NCBI GenBank assembly: GCA_947379975.1
Contig: CANCPF010000013.1
Location: forward strand, 1 to 48,146
Source of the DNA: Methylophilaceae bacterium
Lineage (GTDB): Bacteria; Pseudomonadota; Gammaproteobacteria; Burkholderiales; Methylophilaceae
Direction of reading: 5' to 3'
Length of the DNA: 48,146 nt
The position numbers and the translations under genes were made by a program. The notes under the pieces are model-generated. The model searched no databases and was not told the DNA's origin. It worked only from the letters and a program-made list of their open reading frames with translations. This document shows, piece by piece, positions 17,931 to 26,299 of this stretch (positions within the stretch are counted from its first letter, which is position 1; every line of letters begins with the position of its first letter).

Positions 17931-17942
17931 ATTTAGATGCAT
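17918..17942 (+). repeat. 14-bp-period tandem repeat across the regulator stop codon
   Basis: TTTAGATGCAT occurs at 17918-17928 and again at 17932-17942. The first copy encodes the last residues and abuts the TAG stop, so the second copy looks like a small duplication in the 3' flank. Confidence 0.6.
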
Positions 17943-18070
17943 GATCCAGCCAAGACGCTAGGTTAAATATTAGCATTTAGGTTCAAGTACATTTAGTTTC
18001 AGGCACATTTTACAAGGCAATTCCGCCGCTAATTCATCCCCCTGCCCCGCATTTTTCTAACAAATTCCAG

Positions 18071-18099
18071 CATGTCGTGATTAAACAAGATTGTGTCGG
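18071..18099 (+). promoter_or_regulatory. Candidate activator site A upstream of choX
   Basis: CATGTCGT (18071-18078) and TGTCGG (18094-18099) are direct repeats with cores exactly 21 bp apart. The 8-mer CATGTCGT and the spacing are shared with site B upstream of soxB. A plausible -35 TTGCTT (18110-18115) and -10 TGTTAT (18133-18138) follow, placing the site where an AraC-type activator would bind. Confidence 0.5.
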
Positions 18100-18260
18100 A
18101 ATATTCACTTTGCTTAAACACCCTGCACGATATGTTATCACTTGTAATATTGATGTAATAAATTAGTGAGGCTACTTGCTTTAGCGGTTGGCCATGCGGT
18201 AACGGTATGAGCTTTCTCATACTGCCTTCTTTAAGTAATACATATTTTGCAGGAGTTAAA

Positions 18261-19199
18261 ATGAAAACGATTTCCAAATGTATTCTAGCCTCTCTCACCA
18301 TGATCACGCTTCAAGCGCAAGCGGCGGAACAAGCTAGTTGCAGTACAGTTAGTTTTGCTGATATTGGCTGGACAGACATCACCGCAACCACCGCACTCAC
18401 CTCTACCGTTCTACAAGGCCTAGGCTACAAGCCAAAAGTCACCATTGCTACCGTGCCAATTGCCTTTGCTGGTGTTAAAAAACATCAAATTGATGCATTT
18501 TTAGGCTACTGGTCGCCTTCAATGACACCAATTGTTGAACCGTTCCTTAAAGATAACGGCATTAAAGTGTTAGAAAAACCTAATTTAGTTGGTGCTAAAT
18601 ATACCTTGGCGGTACCAACTTATGCGTATGAAGCTGGCCTAAAAAGCTTTGCCGACATTGCTAAATTTAAAGATAAGTTAGATGGCAAACTTTATGGTAT
18701 TGAGCCAGGTAACGATGGCAACTTATTAATTAAAGGCATGATTGATAAAGACCAATTTGGTCTTAAAAGCTTCAAAATGGTTGAATCTAGCGAAGCTGGC
18801 ATGCTGACAGAATTAAGCCGCGCAGTTAAACAAAAAAAATGGGTAGTGTTTTTAGGCTGGGCGCCACACCCAATGAATGTGCAACAAAACATTACTTATC
18901 TTAGTGGTGGCGATGACGTATTTGGCGCGAACTATGGCGAAGCTAAAGTTTACACCGTCACCTCAACCGACTTAGCGACACGCTGCCCTAACGTTAATAA
19001 ACTGGTGAGTAACTTAGAGTTTTCATTAGATATGGAAAACCAAGTGATGTTGCCGATTATGAATAAGATCAACCCAAATGTTGCGGCTAAAGCTTGGTTA
19101 AAAAAGAACCCAGCAGCACTTGATAAATGGTTAGAAGGTGTTCAAACCAAAGATGGCAAACCTGGTTTAGCCGCAGTTAAAAAATATCTAGGCGCTTAA
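18261..19199 (+). CDS. choX: Choline/glycine betaine ABC transporter substrate-binding protein
   Basis: A 312-residue periplasmic binding protein of the OpuAC/ChoX group. Signal peptide MKTISKCILASLTMITLQAQ with cleavage after AQA. Aromatic residues that form the quaternary-ammonium box in ChoX-type proteins appear in corresponding contexts: W in DIGWTDI, W in LGYWSPSM, Y in AKYTLAVP and W in FLGWAPHPMN. The ATG at 18261 follows AGGAG, so I exclude the upstream in-frame codons. It stands alone, with its own presumed operator (site A) and a strong terminator after it. Its likely partner ATPase and permease genes are about 19 kb away at 37954-40043. Choline versus betaine preference cannot be read with certainty. 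Confidence 0.88.
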   Translation: MKTISKCILASLTMITLQAQAAEQASCSTVSFADIGWTDITATTALTSTVLQGLGYKPKVTIATVPIAFAGVKKHQIDAFLGYWSPSMTPIVEPFLKDNGIKVLEKPNLVGAKYTLAVPTYAYEAGLKSFADIAKFKDKLDGKLYGIEPGNDGNLLIKGMIDKDQFGLKSFKMVESSEAGMLTELSRAVKQKKWVVFLGWAPHPMNVQQNITYLSGGDDVFGANYGEAKVYTVTSTDLATRCPNVNKLVSNLEFSLDMENQVMLPIMNKINPNVAAKAWLKKNPAALDKWLEGVQTKDGKPGLAAVKKYLGA

Positions 19200-19250
19200 T
19201 ACTTGGTGCTTAATTTAAGTATTTAAAAAATATCTAAATTAAATCTTTTT

Positions 19251-19286
19251 AAGCCATAACAGTCATACAACTGTTGTGGCTTTTTT
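19251..19286 (+). terminator. Rho-independent terminator after choX
   Basis: AAGCCATAACAGT (19251-19263) pairs with ACTGTTGTGGCTT (19270-19282) around CATACA, with one mismatch, and is followed by T-tract to 19286. It makes choX a single-gene transcript. Confidence 0.9.
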
Positions 19287-19380
19287 GTTGCAGTAAGCCG
19301 CAAAATTCAATGGGTAATCAGTCCAATTTAGAATTTTTAAACAAAATAAGATTGTCCTTATGTTTTAGCTGAAAACGACA

Positions 19381-19409
19381 CATGTCGTATTCAGTAAAGA
19401 TGTTGTCTC
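19381..19409 (+). promoter_or_regulatory. Candidate activator site B upstream of soxBDAG
   Basis: CATGTCGT (19381-19388) followed by TGTCTC (19404-19409), cores 21 bp apart as in site A. The first half-site is also part of a small inverted repeat ACGACA-CA-TGTCGT (19375-19388). It lies about 80-105 bases before the soxB start, suiting an activator of the soxBDAG-sdaA-glyA unit. Confidence 0.5.
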
Positions 19410-19486
19410 ATGTGGCACATTAGCAATGTGTTGAAACGTGAAAATATCATTTCAGATCAGTGCTTGAAACAATTACCGGAGGCCGC

Positions 19487-20740
19487 TTGAAAAAAGATTA
19501 TTCCATTTGGAAACTACTGTCCCAAGGGTTAAAGAATCATGAAGGATGGACGCCAACCTGGCGCAATCCTGAACTTAAACCTTCGTATGACGTAGTCATT
19601 ATTGGCGCAGGTGGCCATGGCTTAGCTACGGCTTACTACTTAGCTAAAGAACATGGCATTAAGAATATTGCTGTGTTAGAAAAAGGTTATTTGGGCGGTG
19701 GCAATACTGCGCGTAACACTACTATTGTGCGCTCTAATTACCTGTGGGATGAAGCAGCGATGCTTTATGAACACTCGTTAAAATTATGGGAAGGCCTCAC
19801 TGAAGACCTTAATTTCAACGTGATGTTCAGCCAGCGCGGCGTATTTAATTTAGGCCATACTTTACAAGATATGCGTGACATTGAACGCCGAGTAAATGCC
19901 AATAACTTAAACGGAATTGATGCTTTAACATTAAATGCCCAAGAAGTTAAAGACCGCATTCCAATGATTAATATTTCTAAAAATACGCGCTTTCCAATAT
20001 TGGGTGCTAGTTTCCAGCCACGTGGCGGCGTTGCACGTCACGATGCTGTGGCATGGGGCTTTGCCCGTGCCGCCAGCAACTATGGTGTTGATATCATTGA
20101 AAACTGCGAAGTGTTAGGCATGGACATTGTCAACGGCAACATGAAAGGCTTACAAACGACTAAAGGCTATATCGCCACTTCAAAAGTTGGCTGCGTTACC
20201 GCTGGGCATTCATCAGTAATGGCCAAAGCCGCGGGTATTCGTATGCCGCTAGAAAGCCATCCACTACAAGCCTTTGTTTCTGAATCACTCAAACCAATAT
20301 TAGATACCGTAGTGATGTCTAACGCTGTTCATGGCTATGTGAGCCAGTCAGATAAAGGTGAGTTAGTCATAGGTGCTGGTATTGACCATTATTTAAGCTA
20401 CGCTCAGCGCGGCAGCCCACACATTATTGAACATACGGCAGCAGCGATTATTGAGCTATTTCCAATGTTTTCACGCGTGCGTATGAACCGCCAATGGGGC
20501 GGCATTGTAGATACCACGCCAGATGCTTGCCCTATTATCAGCAAGACCAAAGTCAAAGGCTTGTACTTTAATTGCGGCTGGGGAACCGGCGGCTTTAAAG
20601 CAACACCGGGTTCTGGCAATGTCTTTGCACACACCATTGCCAATGATGAAGCGCATCCATTGAATGCAGCATTCTCACTTGACCGTTTCCATAGCGGCCA
20701 TTTGATAGACGAACACGGTGCTGCTGGTGTTGCACACTAG
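19487..20740 (+). CDS. soxB: Sarcosine oxidase beta subunit SoxB
   Basis: Flavoprotein subunit of heterotetrameric sarcosine oxidase, which demethylates sarcosine to glycine with release of H2O2 and formation of methylene-THF. The 417-residue protein has the FAD fold DVVIIGAGGHGLATAYYLAK (about 35-54), the GGGNTARNTTIVRSNYLWDE motif and GGVARHDAVAWGFA, where H185 is the likely histidine for covalent FMN known in this family. Start: TTG 19487 with GGAGG 4 bases upstream; a GTG at 19460 in the same frame has no such site and adds residues not seen in relatives. First gene of soxBDAG. Confidence 0.93.
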   Translation: MKKDYSIWKLLSQGLKNHEGWTPTWRNPELKPSYDVVIIGAGGHGLATAYYLAKEHGIKNIAVLEKGYLGGGNTARNTTIVRSNYLWDEAAMLYEHSLKLWEGLTEDLNFNVMFSQRGVFNLGHTLQDMRDIERRVNANNLNGIDALTLNAQEVKDRIPMINISKNTRFPILGASFQPRGGVARHDAVAWGFARAASNYGVDIIENCEVLGMDIVNGNMKGLQTTKGYIATSKVGCVTAGHSSVMAKAAGIRMPLESHPLQAFVSESLKPILDTVVMSNAVHGYVSQSDKGELVIGAGIDHYLSYAQRGSPHIIEHTAAAIIELFPMFSRVRMNRQWGGIVDTTPDACPIISKTKVKGLYFNCGWGTGGFKATPGSGNVFAHTIANDEAHPLNAAFSLDRFHSGHLIDEHGAAGVAH

Positions 20741-20806
20741 TCTTTTTGCTAAAAAAGTTAAATACATAAATAGCTATTTTTTAGAAATTATATGTAAGGA
20801 AAAATT

Positions 20807-21106
20807 ATGTTTGTGATTCGATGCCCGCATTGTTGCGAAGTACGAGAAGAAGAAGAGTTTAGCTACAGTGGCGAAGCCTTTGTAGCACGTCCATCAGCGC
20901 CTGAAATAGAAAGCGATGAAAATTGGGGCGACTACTTGTTTATGAAAAGAAATGTAAAAGGTTGGCACTGGGAAATGTGGGGCCATAGTAGCGGCTGCCG
21001 TAAGTTTTTTGTAGTCAAACGCAACACGGCTAACCACAGTATTGGCGGCGCATGGTCGCTGACTGAAGCGCGTAAAGAATATGACGCAGAAGAGGCGAAT
21101 GCATAA
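20807..21106 (+). CDS. soxD: Sarcosine oxidase delta subunit SoxD
   Basis: A 99-residue zinc-binding subunit of heterotetrameric sarcosine oxidase. Probable zinc ligands are C6 and C9 (RCPHCC) with H60 and C64 (MWGHSSGCRKFFVV), at the spacing known for the family. ATG follows AAGGAAAAATT. Its stop overlaps the soxA ATG by one base (TAATG), implying translational coupling. Confidence 0.95.
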   Translation: MFVIRCPHCCEVREEEEFSYSGEAFVARPSAPEIESDENWGDYLFMKRNVKGWHWEMWGHSSGCRKFFVVKRNTANHSIGGAWSLTEARKEYDAEEANA

Positions 21107-24100
21107 TGAGCGACAATAGAATGAATAATAGAATTAAGCATCCGCATAGCAAAGTCAATTTAAACAAACCCTTGTCATTTACCTTTGACGGTAAAAGTTA
21201 CCAAGGTTTTGCTGGCGATACACTCGCCTCAGCATTGCTAGCCAACGGTGTAAAAGTAGTTGCACGTAGCTTTAAATACGGTCGTCCACGTGGCATTATT
21301 GGTGCCGGCGCTGAAGAACCTAATGCATTGGTCCAAATTGATACTGGAGCCCGCACCACACCAGATTTAAAAGCTACGCAAGTTGAGTTATACGAGGGCT
21401 TAGTGGCTGGCCGCACAAGTGGTTGGCCATCATTGGCATTTGATCTTAAAAGTGTAGGCGGAAAGTTTTCACGTTTTATGCCTGCCGGTTTTTATTACAA
21501 AACCTTTAAAGCGCCAGTCAAAATGTGGCCAATTTATGAAAATATTATTCGCCGCGCAGCAGGTTATGGTAAATCTCCCATTGAGGCGGATACTGAAACC
21601 TACGACCATCAACATCACCACGTAGATTTACTAGTAGTTGGTGGTGGTGCGACCGGTTTACTGGCTGCACTATTGGCTGGTCGTAGCGGCGTAAAAGTGT
21701 TATTGGTTGATGACCAATCTGAACTTGGTGGCTATTTACTGTCCATGCCGAATGTGAAAATTGGTGGTTTAACTGCGCAAAATTGGTCAGCTAATATCAT
21801 TGCTGAGCTAGCAAGTTTGCCTAACGTCACTATCCTTACCCGCACTACGGCGTTCGCCTTGCACGACATGAACATGATTCAAGCAGTTGAATTACTGCAA
21901 GATCATTTGCCGCATTCAGCTAGAAATGCCACACAACGTCGTGAGCGCATGCACAGAATTCGCGCGACTAAAGTAGTGTTGGCAGCAGGTGCTTTTGAGC
22001 GTCCATTAGTGTTTGGTAATAATGACTTACCAGGCATTATGACGGCTTCCGCGCTGACCACTTATATCAATAGATACGGTGTGGCTTGCGGAAAAAATGC
22101 TGTGATTATGACCAGCAATGACTTAGCTTATCAAGGTGCAGTTGACTTGGCGGCTGCGGGTGTCAAGGTGACGATAGTCGATACCAGAGAGCATATCAAC
22201 CCAGAATGGGCGAATAGAACAAATAAGTTAGGCATTAAAGTGTACAGCGGTTATGGCGTTAGTGAGGCAATTGGTACTAGCGCTGTGCAAGGTGTAAAGC
22301 TGGTTAAGTTAGGCGCATTAAAAAATATCGTTACTGGCAGCGGCCCAGATATTAGCTGTGACGTGTTAGCCAGCTCTGGTGGTTTATCGCCTACCGTGCA
22401 TTTATTCTGCCACGATGGTGGCCGCCCAAAATGGGATGAAGCACGTTTGGCCTTTGTAGTTTCTGCGAATGGTCGCGCAAAAGACGGTATTTTTTGCGTA
22501 GGTGCAATTACCGGTGTGTTTGCCCTGCAAGAAGGTTTGGCTAAAACACGTATCACTTTAGCTGAAGTTTTAACTGATTTAGATAAAACCATCGATGATT
22601 CTGGCTTAGCCTTGGAGACCGATGAAATTGCTGTCACACCAGCGCGACATATCTTTCATGTACCTGACGGTAAAGATGTTCATGGCACTATATTTACTCG
22701 CCCCAAAGCCTTTGTTGACTTTCAGAACGATGTTGCCGTGAGCGATATTCAACTTGCTGTACGCGAAAACTATCGCTCCATTGAGCATATCAAGCGCTAT
22801 ACCGCACTTGGTTTTGGTACCGATCAAGGTAAGTTATCTAATGTGAATGGTTTTGCAATTGCCGCTGAAGCTTTAGGTAAAACCATACCAGAAGTTGGCA
22901 CAACCACTTACCGCCCTGCTTACACACCGGTTTCTTTTGGCGCTTTAGCGGGTGCGCATGTTGGCATTACCTTTGAGCCACGCCGTTATACTGCAATGCA
23001 AGCAACACACGAAGCTTATGGCGCCGAGTTTGAGGACGTTGGTCAATGGATACGCCCTTGGTATTTTGCTAAACCGGGTGAAGACATTCACGCTGCGGTT
23101 AATCGTGAATGTTTGGCCACGCGCAATAGCGTTGGTATGTTAGATGCTTCAACATTAGGCAAAATAGATATTCGCGGTAAAGATGTACGTGAGTTTTTAA
23201 ATCGTATTTATGCCAATGCTTGGACGCAACTTGCAGTAGGTAAATGCCGTTACGGATTGATGTTGGATGAAGCTGGCATGGTGATGGATGACGGCGTAAC
23301 CGCATGCATCACAGACACGCACTTTTTAATGACCACGACATCTGGCGGCGCTGCTCGTGTGATGACTTGGCTAGAAAAATGGCATCAAACTGAATGGCCA
23401 GAACTAGAAGTGTATATGACTTCAGTCACAGATCATTGGACGACAGCAGCTTTAGTGGGGCCAAAAAGTCGTGATGTATTAGCCAAACTTTGTACTGATA
23501 TTGATTTATCCAAAGACGCATTTAAATTTATGGATTGGCGCGATGGCACCGTGGCTGGTGTTCCTGCCCGAGTGTTCCGCATTAGTTTTTCTGGCGAACT
23601 GGCTTATGAAGTTAACGTGGATGCCAGTTACGGCAATTACGTTTGGAATGAGCTAATGAAAGCTGGTAAAGAATTTGATATTACGCCTTATGGTACGGAA
23701 ACCATGCACGTATTACGCGCAGAAAAAGGCTTCATTATTGTTGGCCAAGATACCGATGGTTCAGTGACGCCGTTCGACTTAGATATGGCTTGGGCGGTGG
23801 GTATGAAAAAACCTTACAGCTTCTTAGGTAAACGCTCATTAGCGCGTAGCGATACCAGTCGCACAGATCGCAAACAATTAGTCGGCTTACTGCCAGAAGA
23901 TCCAAATGTAGTACTTAAAGAAGGCGCGCAACTGATTAATTCGTCGGATATTACGCCACCAGTGCCGATGCTAGGTCATGTCACTTCTAGTTATTACAGC
24001 GCATTTTTGGGTCGTTCTATTGCTATGGGCTTTGTTATTGATGGCATTAAACGTCGCGATGAGGAAGGCCGTAATATCGTTTACGCTTGGGCTGAAGGTA

Positions 24101-24168
24101 AAGCCGTTAAAGTAAAAATAGTTTCAAGCGTTTTTGTAGACGCAGAAGGAGCTCGACATAATGTTTAA
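21106..24168 (+). CDS. soxA: Sarcosine oxidase alpha subunit SoxA
   Basis: A 1020-residue large subunit. Order of domains: ferredoxin-like N-terminal fold (about 20-100, with SFKYGRPRGI), NAD-binding Rossmann domain with LLVVGGGATGLLAALLAGRS (about 175-200), a pyridine-nucleotide oxidoreductase region with VVLAAGAFERPLVF, and a C-terminal aminomethyltransferase (GcvT-like) domain (about 600-1020) that binds tetrahydrofolate and captures the methyl group as methylene-THF. Length is normal. It overlaps soxD by 1 base and soxG by 8 bases. Confidence 0.95.
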   Translation: MSDNRMNNRIKHPHSKVNLNKPLSFTFDGKSYQGFAGDTLASALLANGVKVVARSFKYGRPRGIIGAGAEEPNALVQIDTGARTTPDLKATQVELYEGLVAGRTSGWPSLAFDLKSVGGKFSRFMPAGFYYKTFKAPVKMWPIYENIIRRAAGYGKSPIEADTETYDHQHHHVDLLVVGGGATGLLAALLAGRSGVKVLLVDDQSELGGYLLSMPNVKIGGLTAQNWSANIIAELASLPNVTILTRTTAFALHDMNMIQAVELLQDHLPHSARNATQRRERMHRIRATKVVLAAGAFERPLVFGNNDLPGIMTASALTTYINRYGVACGKNAVIMTSNDLAYQGAVDLAAAGVKVTIVDTREHINPEWANRTNKLGIKVYSGYGVSEAIGTSAVQGVKLVKLGALKNIVTGSGPDISCDVLASSGGLSPTVHLFCHDGGRPKWDEARLAFVVSANGRAKDGIFCVGAITGVFALQEGLAKTRITLAEVLTDLDKTIDDSGLALETDEIAVTPARHIFHVPDGKDVHGTIFTRPKAFVDFQNDVAVSDIQLAVRENYRSIEHIKRYTALGFGTDQGKLSNVNGFAIAAEALGKTIPEVGTTTYRPAYTPVSFGALAGAHVGITFEPRRYTAMQATHEAYGAEFEDVGQWIRPWYFAKPGEDIHAAVNRECLATRNSVGMLDASTLGKIDIRGKDVREFLNRIYANAWTQLAVGKCRYGLMLDEAGMVMDDGVTACITDTHFLMTTTSGGAARVMTWLEKWHQTEWPELEVYMTSVTDHWTTAALVGPKSRDVLAKLCTDIDLSKDAFKFMDWRDGTVAGVPARVFRISFSGELAYEVNVDASYGNYVWNELMKAGKEFDITPYGTETMHVLRAEKGFIIVGQDTDGSVTPFDLDMAWAVGMKKPYSFLGKRSLARSDTSRTDRKQLVGLLPEDPNVVLKEGAQLINSSDITPPVPMLGHVTSSYYSAFLGRSIAMGFVIDGIKRRDEEGRNIVYAWAEGKAVKVKIVSSVFVDAEGARHNV

Positions 24169-24802
24169 TTCAAGTCAATCTAACCAGACCAGTCAATTTA
24201 AACCCGTGATGCAATCGCCATTGCATCCGTTTGGTTTGGCTGCCAAGCAAGAAAAGGTAAACGGCACTAAAGGTGTTTGGGCTAATGAAGTGCCGTTACT
24301 GGGCTACATTAGCTTGCGTGGTAATGTGCAAAACGCAGCATTTATTAATGCGGTAAATTCTGCATTAGGTATTAGCCTGCCAACGCAGCCTTGCAGCATG
24401 CTTGACAGTAGTTTCGGTTCTATTTTATGGCTATCGACTGACGAATGGCTTTTAATTTGCCCACGTGAGCAACGTGCGACTCTACAAAAATTACTAGAAA
24501 CTGCACTGCAGGGTATTCACAGCCAAGTATTTGATAACTCAGGCGGTTTTACCTCAGTAATACTACAAGGTAAAAATGCCAGCGACGTTTTGCATCACTG
24601 CACGGTGTACGATTTAAGCGCCTTACAAGCGGGCAAAGTAGTAGGTACTACTTTTGGCAAGGTAAGCTTGTTTTTACAGCAAGATAAAAATGGCTATCGA
24701 TTAGTCTTCCGCCGCAGTTTTGCTGATTATATTTGGCGTTATCTTGAACGGAGCGCCCTGCCTTATGGTTTTGGTATTGCTCAATTAAATGACGAGCGCT
24801 AG
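24161..24802 (+). CDS. soxG: Sarcosine oxidase gamma subunit SoxG
   Basis: A 213-residue small subunit of sarcosine oxidase. It resembles a GcvT-like fold remnant: ILWLSTDEWLLICPREQRAT, then FDNSGGFTSVILQGKNASDV and a final FRRSFADYIWRYLERSALPYG. This subunit is the least conserved of the four, so position counts as well as sequence. ATG 24161 overlaps the soxA 3' end by 8 bases, with AGAAGGAG about 10 bases upstream. sdaA starts 3 bases after its stop. Confidence 0.92.
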   Translation: MFNSSQSNQTSQFKPVMQSPLHPFGLAAKQEKVNGTKGVWANEVPLLGYISLRGNVQNAAFINAVNSALGISLPTQPCSMLDSSFGSILWLSTDEWLLICPREQRATLQKLLETALQGIHSQVFDNSGGFTSVILQGKNASDVLHHCTVYDLSALQAGKVVGTTFGKVSLFLQQDKNGYRLVFRRSFADYIWRYLERSALPYGFGIAQLNDER

Positions 24803-24805
24803 ATA

Positions 24806-26227
24806 ATGAACTACAGCGTATTCGAAGTTTTCCGAATTGGAATTGGCCCATCTAGCTCCCATACGGTTGGGCCAATGATTGCGGTAAACCGTTTTTTGCT
24901 GGAAATTGAAAAACGCGATTTGCTTCCACAAGTCGCGCAAGTACAAGTGCATCTTTATGGCTCATTGGCATTAACTGGCATAGGCCACGGCACCGATCAC
25001 GCCGTGCTAGCAGGTTTAGTTGGTTCACTGCCAGATAGCATTGATCCACAGAATATTGCGCCCTTGGTTGCAAGTATTAAAGAAACTAGCCAATTAATGT
25101 TAATGGATAAACAAGCTATTAAGTTTGATTACAACGAACATTTAGTTTTTCATCGCGATGAAACGCTACCACAGCACCCTAATGGCATGGTGTTACAGGC
25201 TTTTTTTGAAGACGGTGATTCAATTTATCGTAATGCCTACTTTTCAATCGGCGGCGGCGCAGTGCTGGATCAACAAGAAATTAGCGCTAGTCTAAAAAAT
25301 AAACTTGAAACAAAAGTCGACTTAGTCATAAAAGATTTGCGTTCAGCACCCTATTGGTTTGGTAGCGCTGCTGACTTATTACGAATGGGTAACGAAAAAG
25401 CCATTTCAATTGCGGACATGGTCTGGCAAAACGAATTGAAATATCAAGATGCCGACGCGACGCGCGCTAAGTTGCTACGCGTTTGGCAAGTCATGAATGA
25501 AAGTATAGAGCGCGGACTTGTCACAGAAGGCACATTGCCGGGTGGACTGAAAGTAAAACGCCGCGCGCATTTACTCTACAAACAAGCCAGTACAGTAGGT
25601 GGCAAACTTTCATCCGACTTTCAGGCAATGGATATGGTCAGTGCTTTCGCCATCGCCGTGAATGAAGAAAATGCCTGTGGCGGACGTGTTGTTACTGCGC
25701 CAACCAATGGCTCGGCTGGTGTTATTCCAGCAGTTTTAAGTTACTTTACACGTTTTTGCCAGCAACAAAGAACACAAAAAGAAATTGAAGATAACATCAT
25801 TAAATTCTTACTTACTGCTGCCGGCATAGGCATGCTTTATAAGAAAAACGCTTCAATCTCAGCCGCAGAAATGGGTTGTCAGGGTGAAATCGGTGTTTCA
25901 TGCTCAATGGCAGCCGCTGGTTTAGCAGCAGTACTAGGTGCCAATAACGAACAAATTGAAAATGCTGCCGAAATCGCTATGGAGCATAACTTAGGCATGA
26001 GCTGCGATCCGATTGGCGGACTGGTGCAAATTCCATGCATAGAACGCAACAGCATGGGCGCTGTGAAAGCAATTAATGCCGCTAGACTTGCCATGATGCA
26101 CGAAGGCGGCCATATCGTTTCACTAGATGCGGTCATTGAAACCATGCGCCAAACTGGCGTGGATATGCAATCTAAATATAAAGAAACTGCACTTGGCGGA
26201 TTAGCGATAAATGTTGTCGCATGCTAG
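24806..26227 (+). CDS. sdaA: L-serine ammonia-lyase (iron-sulfur type)
   Basis: Single-chain [4Fe-4S] L-serine dehydratase making pyruvate and ammonia. The 473 residues have the beta domain first (FEVFRIGIGPSSSHTVGPM) and the alpha domain after about 190, with cluster-type cysteines in NEENACGGRVVTAPTNGSAG, EMGCQGEIGVSCSMAAAG and GMSCDPIGGLVQIPCIERNS. The gene starts three bases after soxG, so it is part of the sox operon. Its role here would be to send serine, made by GlyA from glycine plus methylene-THF, into pyruvate. Confidence 0.95.
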   Translation: MNYSVFEVFRIGIGPSSSHTVGPMIAVNRFLLEIEKRDLLPQVAQVQVHLYGSLALTGIGHGTDHAVLAGLVGSLPDSIDPQNIAPLVASIKETSQLMLMDKQAIKFDYNEHLVFHRDETLPQHPNGMVLQAFFEDGDSIYRNAYFSIGGGAVLDQQEISASLKNKLETKVDLVIKDLRSAPYWFGSAADLLRMGNEKAISIADMVWQNELKYQDADATRAKLLRVWQVMNESIERGLVTEGTLPGGLKVKRRAHLLYKQASTVGGKLSSDFQAMDMVSAFAIAVNEENACGGRVVTAPTNGSAGVIPAVLSYFTRFCQQQRTQKEIEDNIIKFLLTAAGIGMLYKKNASISAAEMGCQGEIGVSCSMAAAGLAAVLGANNEQIENAAEIAMEHNLGMSCDPIGGLVQIPCIERNSMGAVKAINAARLAMMHEGGHIVSLDAVIETMRQTGVDMQSKYKETALGGLAINVVAC

Positions 26228-26299
26228 TCGTTTTTTAGCTTCAGCTACTGCCAAAATTGAATCTTAATTTAATCCTAATTTAAGCAAAGATCACCACAA

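Noticed and set aside
18029..18307. 92-codon minus-strand frame across the choX promoter region
   Set aside because: It covers operator-like site A and the start of choX, shows no domain, and has no ribosome-binding site.
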